A stretch of 64,000 nt of DNA. Origin: SZUA-309 sp965233675. GTDB taxonomy: Bacteria > Pseudomonadota > Gammaproteobacteria > Pseudomonadales > Azotimanducaceae. The DNA is taken from contig OZ247498.1 of NCBI GenBank assembly GCA_965233675.1, forward strand, positions 1,364,001 to 1,428,000, given 5' to 3'. The notes beneath the pieces were generated by a model, which saw nothing but the letters and a program-made list of their open reading frames with translations, was not told where the DNA came from and searched no databases. A program made the position numbers and the translations under genes. Positions 36,057-44,611 of the stretch are shown here, in pieces (the stretch's first letter is position 1; each line of letters opens with the position of its first letter).

Positions 36057-37221
36057 CACAGGTGTCATCGAGTCTTTCTTTCTGATCTTTGCCGGCGCGG
36101 CCCTGGTCGCTTCGGCTGCCCTTTATACCCGCCAGCCCCTGCTCGTCGCCTATATCATTGTTGGCGCGGTCCTCGGACCACACGGACTGAAACTGGTTTC
36201 CGACCCCGACCTGCTTTCGGAAATCGCCGAGATCGGAATCATATTCCTGCTGTTTCTGGTCGGGCTCGATCTGCCACCGTCCAAACTCCGGAACATGGCT
36301 GGAAAGGGCTCGCTGGCCGCCGCGCTGACGACCCTCGTATTCTTCGCCATTGGCTATACCGTGATGATCGCCTTCGGGTTCGGCAATACCGCCGCCCTGA
36401 TCACCGGTATGGCCTGCACCTTTTCCAGCACCATTCTGGGCATCAAGCTGCTGCCGACCACCGTGCTCCACCATCGGCATGTGGGGGAGATTGTGGTCTC
36501 TCTCCTGCTCATTCAGGATCTGATCGCCATCCTCGGGCTGATCCTGCTGGCGAGTTATGGCGGCAGCTGGACGGATACCGCTCAATCACTGGGCACCGCC
36601 CTCCTCGCGCTTCCCGTACTGACGCTGGTGGCCATATTCGGCGTGCGTCTGGTTCTGCTGCCGCTGATCACCCGTTTTGATGCCTTCAATGAGTTCATCT
36701 TTCTGCTGGCGCTGGGATGGTGCCTGGGTCTGGCCAGTATCGCCTCGTACTTCGGGCTTTCCTTCGAAATCGGCGCTTTCGTTGCCGGCGTCTCGCTCGC
36801 CACCAGCCCCATTTCCCAGTACATCGCCGACGCCCTCAGACCGCTGCGGGATTTCTTCCTGGTGTTGTTTTTCTTCACCGTCGGCGCGGAGATCAATGTG
36901 GTGCTGCTGATGGAGGTGCTGCTGCCGACCCTGTTCCTGGCCGCGGCGCTCATCGCACTGAAACCGCCGACGTTCGCGCTGGCGTTGCGCATGCAGGGAG
37001 AGCCGGTCGCGCTGGGTTGGGAGGTGGGCTATCGCATGGGGCAGATGAGCGAGTTCTCGCTGCTGGTTTCCTACGTGGCCATCGGCGCCGGGCTGCTCTC
37101 GGTTGAAGCCGCGCACGTGGTGCAGGGCGCGACCGTAATCACCCTGCTGGTATCTTCCTATCTGGTCATCTTCCGCTATCCGAGCCCGATCGCCATCTCA
37201 GCGCGACTGCGGAGGGATTAG
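36049..37221 (+). CDS. CPA2-family cation:proton antiporter
   Basis: An integral membrane protein of about 390 residues with some 12 hydrophobic segments, of the Kef/CPA2 type (RQPLLVAYIIVGAVLGPHGL, IIFLLFLVGLDLPPSKL, ITGMACTFSSTILGIKLLP, VVSLLLIQDLIAILGLI with the conserved QD pair, FEIGAFVAGVSLATSP). It lacks the C-terminal TrkA-N nucleotide-binding domain of KefB/C. The start is uncertain: GTG 36049 overlaps the DUF934 stop region and follows AGGAG by only two bases; upstream in-frame ATGs lie inside DUF934. Probably cotranscribed with cysI-DUF934 by proximity alone. Confidence 0.82.
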   Translation: MHSTGVIESFFLIFAGAALVASAALYTRQPLLVAYIIVGAVLGPHGLKLVSDPDLLSEIAEIGIIFLLFLVGLDLPPSKLRNMAGKGSLAAALTTLVFFAIGYTVMIAFGFGNTAALITGMACTFSSTILGIKLLPTTVLHHRHVGEIVVSLLLIQDLIAILGLILLASYGGSWTDTAQSLGTALLALPVLTLVAIFGVRLVLLPLITRFDAFNEFIFLLALGWCLGLASIASYFGLSFEIGAFVAGVSLATSPISQYIADALRPLRDFFLVLFFFTVGAEINVVLLMEVLLPTLFLAAALIALKPPTFALALRMQGEPVALGWEVGYRMGQMSEFSLLVSYVAIGAGLLSVEAAHVVQGATVITLLVSSYLVIFRYPSPIAISARLRRD

Positions 37222-37243
37222 CCCGCCTCCGCGCCCACCGATG

Positions 37244-38233
37244 TCAGCCGTGGGCGAGCACGCCGCGGCCGACCATCTCACCGGCCAGGATTCGATCGAG
37301 CGCCGGGGAGATGGTATCGAGTGTGAGAGGCGCTTTCAGAGATTCGAGTGCCGGGAGCTGCCAGGGTCCGGCCAGTTTGGTCCAGATTTCCTGTTTCTGA
37401 TCGAGCGGCAACTGCACGGAATCCACACCGAGCAGATTCACGTGTCGCAGAATGAAAGGCAGTACGGTGGCCGGGATCTCCGGAGAATCCACCAGACCGC
37501 ACGCCGCCAGGCTGCAGCCGTATTTGAGCGACTTCACCGCGTTGAAAAGAATCTCACCCCCTACGGTATCGACCACGCCGCCCCAGGTTTCCGCACCCAG
37601 GGGACGGTCAGCGCCCGCACGGGCAGCCGCCCGATCGATAATCTCCGTGGCGCCGATATCGCGCAGGAAATCGTGCTGGCTGGCCTTGCCGGTGACAGCG
37701 GTGACCGTGTAACCGAGTTTAGCGAGCAGCATCACCGCCACGGAACCAACTCCACCCGTGGCCCCGGTGACAAGGACCGGACCGGATTCCGGCGTCATCC
37801 CACCGGCTTCGAGCTTGTGCACGCACAGAGCCGCGGTGAAGCCCGCGGTGCCAAGAATCATGCTCTGCTCAAGACTGAGACCATCCGGTTTGTGCACGGC
37901 CCAGCCGGCCGGTATCCGTATCCGCTCGGCGAATCCACCCGGCGTGTTCATACCCAGATCAAAACCGATGGCAATCACCTCATCGCCCGGTTTGAAGTTC
38001 GCGTCCGCGCTTTCCAGGACCACGCCAGCGGCATCAATTCCGGGCGTATGGGGAAACTTGCGGGTAACGCCCGGATTCCCGGTGGCGGACAAACCGTCTT
38101 TGTAGTTCAACGACGAATAACGCACGTCGATGAGGAGATCACCGTCCGGCAGGTCGTTGGTGTCCCGTTCCACCAGGCTCCGTTCAAATCCGTTGTCTGT
38201 TTTTTCTACCAGCAGGGCACGAAACGTAGCCAT
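37244..38233 (-). CDS. acuI: Acrylyl-CoA reductase AcuI / YhdH-type quinone oxidoreductase
   Basis: MDR-superfamily NADPH-dependent reductase of 329 residues. AcuI reduces toxic acrylyl-CoA to propionyl-CoA, for example after DMSP breakdown. Typical blocks are RYSSLNYKDGLSATGNPGVTRKFPHTPGIDAAG, LGTAGFTAALCVHKLE, VLVTGATGGVGSVAVMLLAKLGY (nucleotide-binding loop), and GVDSVQLPLDQKQEIW. No zinc ligands are present, as expected. It stands near sohB on the same strand with 34 bases between. Confidence 0.88.
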   Translation of the reverse strand: MATFRALLVEKTDNGFERSLVERDTNDLPDGDLLIDVRYSSLNYKDGLSATGNPGVTRKFPHTPGIDAAGVVLESADANFKPGDEVIAIGFDLGMNTPGGFAERIRIPAGWAVHKPDGLSLEQSMILGTAGFTAALCVHKLEAGGMTPESGPVLVTGATGGVGSVAVMLLAKLGYTVTAVTGKASQHDFLRDIGATEIIDRAAARAGADRPLGAETWGGVVDTVGGEILFNAVKSLKYGCSLAACGLVDSPEIPATVLPFILRHVNLLGVDSVQLPLDQKQEIWTKLAGPWQLPALESLKAPLTLDTISPALDRILAGEMVGRGVLAHG

Positions 38234-38267
38234 GGATGGATCTCCTTTGGTGATTCCGAGTAAAGGT

Positions 38268-39323
38268 TCAGCGATGGCCGACGCTGGTGATCCGGTCTAC
38301 CAGTCGACCAAGACTCATCTCGGCCTGGGCCATCAACCGTTCTATGGGTTTCCGGTGTACCACCCAGCGCACTTCATACACATCCCGCGCTTCACAGGCT
38401 CGGGCGAGATACTCATCGCTGGTGGAAAGCTCGTCGACCAGATGCCTGGCGATCGCCCGATCTCCGTACCAGACTTCGCCGGTGGCCACTTCCGCCATAT
38501 TCAGTGAGGGGCGTCGGCTGCTCACATACTCCTGAAAAAGCGCGTGAATGTCTTCCAGTTCCTCCACGAACTTCTGCCGGCCTTCGTCCGTGTTTTCACC
38601 CAGCACGGTCAGCGTGCGCTTGTATTTGCCGGCGGTGAGCAGCTCCACGTCCACATCATGCTTTTTGAGCAGCCGGTGCACGTTGGGAATCTGAGCCAGC
38701 ACGCCGATGGAGCCGATCACGGCGAACGGCGCGGCGAGAATACGGTCCGCCACCGCAGCCATCAGGTAGCCGCCGCTGGCAGCCACCTTGTCCACCGCAA
38801 CCACCAGCGGGATGCCGTGGGCTCTGATGCGGTCGAGCTGGGAGGCCGCCAGGCCATAGCCATGCACAGCCCCACCGGGACTTTCCAGACAGACGACCAC
38901 CTCGTCCGAGGGTTCCGCCAGCGTCAACACCGCAGTCACTTCCGTGCGCAGGTGATCCACTTTCGAGGCCTGAATGTCACCTTCGAAGTGGAGAACGAAT
39001 ACCCGGGACCGCGCCTGCTCATCAGGCTCGAGGCGCTCCGCGTTCTTGGCGGATCTGGCCTGCTGTTTGAGCTCGGCTTTCTCTTTTTTCTGGTCCTGCT
39101 TATGCAGCTTCTTGAACTGCGCCTCGGGCAGTACCGCCTGGCGCAGACTGTCTTTCAGATGGTTCAGCCGATCGTTGAGTTTTCTGATCTCGAGGTGGCC
39201 GGGACTGCCCTGCTGCTGTCGCTTCATGCCCATCGAGGCCATGGCGGAAAGAATGAGGAGTATGGCGACCACGACCGTCGCGGCCTGGGCGAAAAAGAGC
39301 AGATAGTCGAAGAGATAGTCCAA
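38268..39323 (-). CDS. sohB: Inner-membrane serine protease SohB
   Basis: Signal-peptide-peptidase-like protease of the S49 family. The 351 residues comprise an N-terminal membrane helix (about 8-30), a charged coiled-coil linker (KKEKAELKQQARSAKNAERLE), and the protease domain with VFVLHFEGDIQASKVDHLRTEVTAVL, CLESPGGAVHGYGLAASQLDRIRAHGIPLVVAVDKVAASGGYLMA (nucleophile Ser in ASGG) and IGSIGVLAQIPNVHRLLKKHDVDVELLTAGKYKRTL (general-base Lys). It matches E. coli SohB in length (349). Confidence 0.95.
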   Translation of the reverse strand: MDYLFDYLLFFAQAATVVVAILLILSAMASMGMKRQQQGSPGHLEIRKLNDRLNHLKDSLRQAVLPEAQFKKLHKQDQKKEKAELKQQARSAKNAERLEPDEQARSRVFVLHFEGDIQASKVDHLRTEVTAVLTLAEPSDEVVVCLESPGGAVHGYGLAASQLDRIRAHGIPLVVAVDKVAASGGYLMAAVADRILAAPFAVIGSIGVLAQIPNVHRLLKKHDVDVELLTAGKYKRTLTVLGENTDEGRQKFVEELEDIHALFQEYVSSRRPSLNMAEVATGEVWYGDRAIARHLVDELSTSDEYLARACEARDVYEVRWVVHRKPIERLMAQAEMSLGRLVDRITSVGHR

Positions 39324-39457
39324 GTGAAGCCACCGGATATGAGCAGGCCGGCTACTCTACTTGAGAGGCGGAAAATTTACATCTGCGTTGCACGGAGCCG
39401 CCCCGCGCACCCCATACCCGCCTTGATTCCAGCGGATGGCCATGTGAGATTCCGCAC

Positions 39458-39796
39458 ATGGCATTGCGTGCACTCCAGTCTCATCTCGAAAACACCTTCT
39501 TTCCGCCGGCCAGCGTCGGTATGGATGCGGTCATCCGGCTGGCGATCGCGGACGAACGGCTCCAGTTCAAAGTTGCGGAAGGCAGAATCTGCTTTCAGGA
39601 CGCAGACATTCAGAGACCGGATGCGACCTTCTTTTTCGAAGACGTGGATACCGCTTGGGCGCTGCTGTCCGGCCAGGCCGATGCCTTTACCGCCTTCATG
39701 GAAGGACGCTTCCGCTCGGATGGCTATCTGATGTGGGCGTTCACCCTGATGTCGATGTTTCAGTCGGAAAGTCTGCCGGATACGCCGGTGGAATAA
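39458..39796 (+). CDS. SCP2 sterol-binding-domain protein
   Basis: A 112-residue SCP2-type lipid-binding domain: LAIADERLQFKVAEGRICFQ, ATFFFEDVDTAWALLSGQADAFTAFMEGRFRSDGYLMWAFTLMSMFQ. The pattern of substituting a hydrophobic cavity and ending with GYLxWxF is typical of small bacterial SCP2 proteins, whose ligand is usually unknown. It is convergent with nudC, 13 bases apart, and divergent from sohB. Confidence 0.78.
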   Translation: MALRALQSHLENTFFPPASVGMDAVIRLAIADERLQFKVAEGRICFQDADIQRPDATFFFEDVDTAWALLSGQADAFTAFMEGRFRSDGYLMWAFTLMSMFQSESLPDTPVE

Positions 39797-39809
39797 CCGG
39801 CAGACGCGC

Positions 39810-40652
39810 TCAGGCCGACGGCCCTTTGACCGTCGTGATGAACTCATCGATCAGCCAGCGGGAGATGGCGGTTCCAGGCGGCATGTTCGGCAGGTCGTCC
39901 ACGCCGAACCAGTTCGCTTCAGCGATCTCTTCGTCCTGACAGACGATCTCTCCACTCAGGTACTCGGCGTGAAAGCCGAGCATGAGTGAATTGGGGAACG
40001 GCCAGCTCTGGGAACCGAAGTACTTCAGGTTGCCGACCTTCAGACCCACCTCTTCCAGCACTTCCCGATGCACGGTCTGTTCGATGGATTCGCCAGGCTC
40101 CACAAAGCCGGCCAGGGTGCTGAACATGCCGTTCGGCCAGTTGGCATTCCGCGCCAGCAGCATCTGATCGCCTCGCGTGATCAGCACGATGATGCTCGGC
40201 GCCAGCTTGGGATAGTTGATCAGCGAGCAGTTCGGGCATTGCTTGGCCCGGTCTTTTGCGTGGTCGTCCATGGCGGTTCCACAGCGGCCACAGAACTGAT
40301 GCTCATTGTGCCAGTCAATGATCTGGTGGGCGCGCCCGGCAAGATAGAAGATCGACTGTTCCACACGCCCGAGCCAGTCGCGCAAACCCGCTACCGCATA
40401 CCCTTCCGGTACGGACCCACTCGCCTGCATGACGTAGATCGGCCGACCGCGATGCTGTCCCAGGTAGTGTTCGAAGGAGACCTCGATGTCCATCCAGCGC
40501 AGTTCATCGCCGGTGACAGGCCGTGGCGCACCCTGCTCGGAAACGCAGACAAAACCCTGCGGCATGCGCACGAAGAACCAGGCGTCGTCCCGGGAGGCAC
40601 CTTCCGGGGGCTGGACGAGTGTTTCGAAGTCATCAGGATCGCTTGGCCACAT
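39810..40652 (-). CDS. nudC: NAD(+) diphosphatase / RNA decapping hydrolase NudC
   Basis: Nudix hydrolase that cleaves NADH and removes NAD caps from RNA. The 280-residue protein has the zinc ribbon Cys121, Cys124, Cys139, Cys142 (CGRCG, CPNC), the Nudix box at 182-204 (GFVEPGESIEQTVHREVLEEVGL), and the specificity motif SQSWPFPNS at 214-222. The ATG at 40652 was chosen since conservation begins there; the upstream open frame runs into the opposite-strand leader of nhaB. Confidence 0.95.
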   Translation of the reverse strand: MWPSDPDDFETLVQPPEGASRDDAWFFVRMPQGFVCVSEQGAPRPVTGDELRWMDIEVSFEHYLGQHRGRPIYVMQASGSVPEGYAVAGLRDWLGRVEQSIFYLAGRAHQIIDWHNEHQFCGRCGTAMDDHAKDRAKQCPNCSLINYPKLAPSIIVLITRGDQMLLARNANWPNGMFSTLAGFVEPGESIEQTVHREVLEEVGLKVGNLKYFGSQSWPFPNSLMLGFHAEYLSGEIVCQDEEIAEANWFGVDDLPNMPPGTAISRWLIDEFITTVKGPSA

Positions 40653-40937
40653 TGCGTCTGTCTTTCCTTTCTTATCTGTCTGGCTGATGGTTGTTCTGCC
40701 GGATCTGTCTTTACAGGTCTGCCTGCACCGGATGCTTACGCCTGCCGGGTATCTGATCGATGAGAGATCGGCCGTGGACATATTGTGGGTGGCGGAGGCC
40801 CCTGCACGCAACGTCTCCACCTCGAGCCGGCTTGGGGCCGGTCGATGTGGACTCCTCAGGACGGCTCGATTATCTTTGGCGAGCCTGAATTCCACGGTCG
40901 ACTAAGGAGGGACACGCCGACGCCGTTCGGCAACATC

Positions 40938-42440
40938 ATGAGCGCACCGATCAAGACGGCGTCTTTCTGGCACAATTTTCTCGGCCCTGCACCGGACTGG
41001 TACAAGGGACTCATCCTGTGTTTCCTGCTGATCAATCCAATTCTGTATCTGATCTCGCCTTTCGTTGCCGGCTGGGTCCTGGTGCTCGAATTCATCTTCA
41101 CCCTGGCGATGGCACTTCGCTGCTATCCGCTGCAGCCAGGCGGGCTGCTCGCCATCGAAGCGGTGGTGATCGGCATGACCTCGCCGGACACCATTCGAGC
41201 AGAGGTGTTCAACAATTTCCCGGTGATTCTGCTGCTGATGTTCATGGTCGCCGGCATCTTCTTCATGAAAGAGCTTCTGCTCTTCACCTTTACCAAAATA
41301 ATTCTTGGAATACGCTCTAAGTCGCTGATATCCCTTCTTTTTTGTGCGGTATCCGCGGTGCTTTCAGCGTTTCTCGATGCGCTGACGGTCACCGCTGTGA
41401 TCATCAGCGTCGCCCTCGGCTTCTATTCCGTCTACCACAAGGTGGCCTCCGGCAAGCAGTTCTCCGACGAACACGAGCACTCCGAGGATGAAAGTATCGG
41501 TGAATTGCACCGTGAAGATCTGGAGGAGTTTCGGGCGTTCCTGCGTAATCTGCTCATGCACGGCGCTGTCGGCACGGCACTCGGCGGCGTCTGTACCACG
41601 GTTGGCGAGCCTCAGAACCTGCTGATCGCCAATCAGGTGGGTTGGGAATTCATCGAGTTCTTCACCCGGATGGCACCGGTGACCATGCCGGTATTCGCCG
41701 TCGGTCTCACCACCTGCCTGCTGCTCGAGCAGATCAAACGCTTCGGCTATGGCGCCACGCCCCCCGAACCCGTCCGGCTGATCCTGACGGAGTTCGACGA
41801 GGAAGAAACCCGGAACCGGACCGATCTGGATCGGGCCCGTCTCGTGATCCAGGCGCTGGCGGCGCTGGTTCTGGTGGTGGCCCTCGCCTTCCACTGGGCG
41901 GAAGTGGGGCTCATCGGTCTCATGGTGATCGTCATACAGACCGCGCTGAACGGCGTTGTGGAAGAACATCAACTGGGACGGGCTTTCGAAGAAGCACTGC
42001 CCTTCACCGCACTGCTGGTCGTCTTCTTCGGCATCGTCGGCGTGATCGAAGACCAGCATCTGTTTGCCCCGGTCATCAACTACGTCCTGTCGCTGGATGT
42101 ATCCGATCAACCCGGTGTCATGTACATCGCGAATGGCCTGCTGTCGGCAATCAGCGACAACGTGTTCGTCGCCACCGTCTATATCAACGAAGTCACGGAT
42201 GCCTTCAACCGAGGCCAGATCGATCGTGAACACATGAACACCCTGGCCATTGCGATCAACACGGGCACGAATATACCCAGTGTCGCAACGCCGAATGGTC
42301 AGGCTGCGTTTCTGTTCCTGCTGACCTCTTCCCTGGCACCGCTGGTACGGCTTTCATACGGACGCATGGTGATGATGGCGCTGCCTTATACGGTGACCAT
42401 GGGTCTCACGGGCTGGTTCTGTGTGATGTACTTCTTCTAG
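40938..42440 (+). CDS. nhaB: Na+/H+ antiporter NhaB
   Basis: Electrogenic sodium-proton antiporter of 500 residues with about 12 membrane helices. It begins MSAPIKTASFWHNFLGPAPDWYKGLIL, matching NhaB, and contains AVSAVLSAFLDALTVTAVIISVALGFY, GVCTTVGEPQNLLIANQVGW and INTGTNIPSVATPNGQAAFLFLLTSSLAPLV. Codons between 41291 and 41350 are strikingly AT-rich for this gene (ATA, ATT, CTT, TCT, and a run of six T), see findings. A perfect stem-loop follows the stop. It is convergent with dnaQ. Confidence 0.95.
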   Translation: MSAPIKTASFWHNFLGPAPDWYKGLILCFLLINPILYLISPFVAGWVLVLEFIFTLAMALRCYPLQPGGLLAIEAVVIGMTSPDTIRAEVFNNFPVILLLMFMVAGIFFMKELLLFTFTKIILGIRSKSLISLLFCAVSAVLSAFLDALTVTAVIISVALGFYSVYHKVASGKQFSDEHEHSEDESIGELHREDLEEFRAFLRNLLMHGAVGTALGGVCTTVGEPQNLLIANQVGWEFIEFFTRMAPVTMPVFAVGLTTCLLLEQIKRFGYGATPPEPVRLILTEFDEEETRNRTDLDRARLVIQALAALVLVVALAFHWAEVGLIGLMVIVIQTALNGVVEEHQLGRAFEEALPFTALLVVFFGIVGVIEDQHLFAPVINYVLSLDVSDQPGVMYIANGLLSAISDNVFVATVYINEVTDAFNRGQIDREHMNTLAIAINTGTNIPSVATPNGQAAFLFLLTSSLAPLVRLSYGRMVMMALPYTVTMGLTGWFCVMYFF

Positions 42441-42449
42441 TATCGGGAC

Positions 42450-42472
42450 TTTCAGGAAGTGGGTTCCTGAAA
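42450..42472. terminator. Stem-loop between convergent nhaB and dnaQ
   Basis: TTTCAGGAA-gtggg-TTCCTGAAA is a perfect nine-pair stem ten bases past the nhaB stop. A/T at the stem base but no long U-run on either strand. The position fits a bidirectional terminator. Confidence 0.5.
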
Positions 42473-42506
42473 TTCCTGAGATAAAGCGCGACAGGTGCGG
42501 AACCGA

Positions 42507-43226
42507 TCAGGCCTGTTCCAATCGGCGCCAGACGGCGCCTGACTCGGACCTGCCGTCCAGGATATCGAGTAAGCCCTCGTGGGCGCTGGCTTCTTCCACG
42601 CTGGCCGGAATCACTTTCAACGCGGGTCGATCTGCGTCTAATTCAAGGGTCGCATCCGCTTCCCCACGACGGTCTGCCTCATCTCCTTCACCTGCAAACA
42701 GCGCCGTTTGCCCGCCTGTCATCAGCAGAAAAACGTCTGCGAGGATCTCGGCGTCCAGGAGTGCGCCGTGCAGGGTGCGCGCTGAATTGTCCACCTGATA
42801 GCGGCGGCAGAGTGCGTCCAGGCTGTTCTTCTGACCCGGATGCTTATGTCTGGCCAGGGCCAGGGAATCGGTGACGGTGCAGATATCCGCGATGCGAGCG
42901 CGCCGGCCGGACAGGCGGGCAAGCTCATGATCCAGGAATGCGACATCGAAAGGCGCGTTGTGGATGATCAGTTCGGCGCCACTCAGGAACTCGATGATCT
43001 CGTCGGCGATTTCGGCGAACTTCGGCTTGTCCGCCAGAAACTCTGAACTGATACCGTGCACGTCGAACGCACCGTCATCGATCTCGCGTTCGGGGTTGAT
43101 GTACTTGTGCAGCTGCCGGCCCGTATAACGGCGATTCACCAGCTCCACGCCGCCAATTTCGATGATCCGGTGACCCTGAGCGGTTTCCAGACCCGTGGTT
43201 TCAGTATCGAGGACAACCTGCCGCAC
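42507..43226 (-). CDS. dnaQ: DNA polymerase III epsilon subunit (3'-5' proofreading exonuclease)
   Basis: Proofreading subunit of the replicase, 239 residues. The exonuclease motifs are ExoI DTETTG (Asp7, Glu9), ExoII HNAPFDVAFLDHE (Asp94), ExoIII-epsilon HGALLDAEI (His153, Asp158). The sequence QTALF (173-177) fits a beta-clamp-binding motif, and a C-terminal segment would bind the alpha subunit. The rnhA stop lies two bases upstream on the same strand, so rnhA-dnaQ form one operon. Confidence 0.97.
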   Translation of the reverse strand: MRQVVLDTETTGLETAQGHRIIEIGGVELVNRRYTGRQLHKYINPEREIDDGAFDVHGISSEFLADKPKFAEIADEIIEFLSGAELIIHNAPFDVAFLDHELARLSGRRARIADICTVTDSLALARHKHPGQKNSLDALCRRYQVDNSARTLHGALLDAEILADVFLLMTGGQTALFAGEGDEADRRGEADATLELDADRPALKVIPASVEEASAHEGLLDILDGRSESGAVWRRLEQA

Positions 43227-43228
43227 GG

Positions 43229-43687
43229 CTATCGGTTCCCCTGCATTTCATCAATCGCATCATTGGCGGCCTGATCCACCAGTTCGTTTTCGGTGTGGCC
43301 GCTGTGTCCTTTCACCCAATGCCACTCCACATCGTGCAGAGCGGTGAGCCGGTCGAGTTCCTCCCAGAGATCCTGATTCTTGACCGGCTTTCTGGCAGCC
43401 GTCTTCCAGCCGTTTTTCTTCCATTTCGCCACCCAGCCGGTGATGCCCTGCCGAACGTACTGGGAATCCGTGGTGAGGGTCACCTGACTGCCCCGGGTTA
43501 ACGCCGCCAGGCCCTGTATGGCCGCCATCAGTTCCATCCGGTTGTTCGTGGTCTCCGGCTCGGCGCCTTTGATCAGTTTGTCGGCATCGCCGTAGCGCAG
43601 ATAGGCGGCCCAGCCACCGGGTCCCGGGTTTCCTCTGCATGCACCGTCTGTATAAATCTCAACCAGGGTCCTGAACTCCGTCCTCAT
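43229..43687 (-). CDS. rnhA: Ribonuclease HI
   Basis: Degrades the RNA strand of RNA-DNA hybrids. The 152-residue protein has all catalytic acids: IYTDGACRGNPGPGGWA (Asp14), NNRMELMAAI (Glu52), TDSQYV (Asp74) and ENELVDQAAN near the end, plus the basic handle KWKKNGWKTAARKPVKN. The start ATG at 43687 overlaps the end of the upstream methyltransferase gene by 29 bases; dnaQ follows after two bases. Confidence 0.97.
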   Translation of the reverse strand: MRTEFRTLVEIYTDGACRGNPGPGGWAAYLRYGDADKLIKGAEPETTNNRMELMAAIQGLAALTRGSQVTLTTDSQYVRQGITGWVAKWKKNGWKTAARKPVKNQDLWEELDRLTALHDVEWHWVKGHSGHTENELVDQAANDAIDEMQGNR

Positions 43688-44594
43688 TGATGCCTGAAGG
43701 GGGCTGCATGGCATCCGGAAACCGGCTGATCCGCGCGGAACGCGCAGAACCATTCGACAGTTTCGGGTACGCAGCAGGTGCGAATTTGCGACCGGCAACC
43801 GTCGTTCTGGACCAGTCCGGCCGGACGGCGCTGGCCTGCTTCACGGCCGAAATCACATACACGCCCCCAACCGGTATCCGGCGATCGGCGCACAGTCCGC
43901 GCAGCTTGCGCCAGATGCCGGCGTCCTTGTTCCGGGTGGAAAACGGCAGCTCATACGCAAGGTATTTAACGTCCTGCTGGAGCTCGAAGCCGAGGACGGC
44001 GAGCCAGTCCTGGAGGCGACCAGGACTCACGAAGCGCAGGCCGCTGAAACTATCCTTGAAGAATCTTGCGTAAGCCCCCCGCAGGCCCCACAGGCTCCAG
44101 GGATTGAAGGCGACAATCAGGAGGCGCCCACCCGGGGCCAGGGCTCTGGCCACTTCGCGCATCGCCCGCCTGGGGTCCTGTGCGGTCTCCAGAACGTGAT
44201 GGAGCACCAGCGCATCCAGACTGTTGTTGCGCAGGGGTAATTCGTCGAGATCGGCCCTGAAACGTCCGGATTCCTCTTCCGTTCCGATGCTGACCTGGGC
44301 TGGCGGCGCCGAAACTTCTGAGGTTTCGGGCGTCTCAGAGGCGTCGGTAGTGAACTGACAGGTCTCGAGCCAGAAACGGTTTCGAATCATGCACCCGCGC
44401 ACGGTATCGGTAAGATCCGTATGGCAACCTGCCCAGAGCAGAGTATCCCCGTGGAAACGCCGGGCGCACTCGCTGATGACGGGCGCCTGCTCGCTGAGGA
44501 GCCGGTGTCCGGAACTGGAAGCGAACCAGGCAGCGAGACGATCTAGGGAGGAAGTTGCCAAGTGCAAAGACATAACGCAAAGTACCTGATCCAT
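43659..44594 (-). CDS. SAM-dependent methyltransferase (class I, type 11)
   Basis: A 311-residue protein with a class I methyltransferase core: DELPLRNNSLDALVLHHVLETAQDPRRAMREVARALAPGGRLLIVAFNPWSLWGLRG. It resembles E. coli YafS, encoded at the same place beside rnhA-dnaQ and mltD. The glycine-rich motif I is degenerate (FHGDTLLWAGCHTDL), so SAM binding needs confirmation. The ATG at 44594 has AAGGTG eight bases upstream. It is divergent from mltD with only 17 bases between starts. Substrate unknown. Confidence 0.82.
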   Translation of the reverse strand: MDQVLCVMSLHLATSSLDRLAAWFASSSGHRLLSEQAPVISECARRFHGDTLLWAGCHTDLTDTVRGCMIRNRFWLETCQFTTDASETPETSEVSAPPAQVSIGTEEESGRFRADLDELPLRNNSLDALVLHHVLETAQDPRRAMREVARALAPGGRLLIVAFNPWSLWGLRGAYARFFKDSFSGLRFVSPGRLQDWLAVLGFELQQDVKYLAYELPFSTRNKDAGIWRKLRGLCADRRIPVGGVYVISAVKQASAVRPDWSRTTVAGRKFAPAAYPKLSNGSARSARISRFPDAMQPPSGINEDGVQDPG

Positions 44595-44611
44595 TCTGAC
44601 GGCACCTTCTG

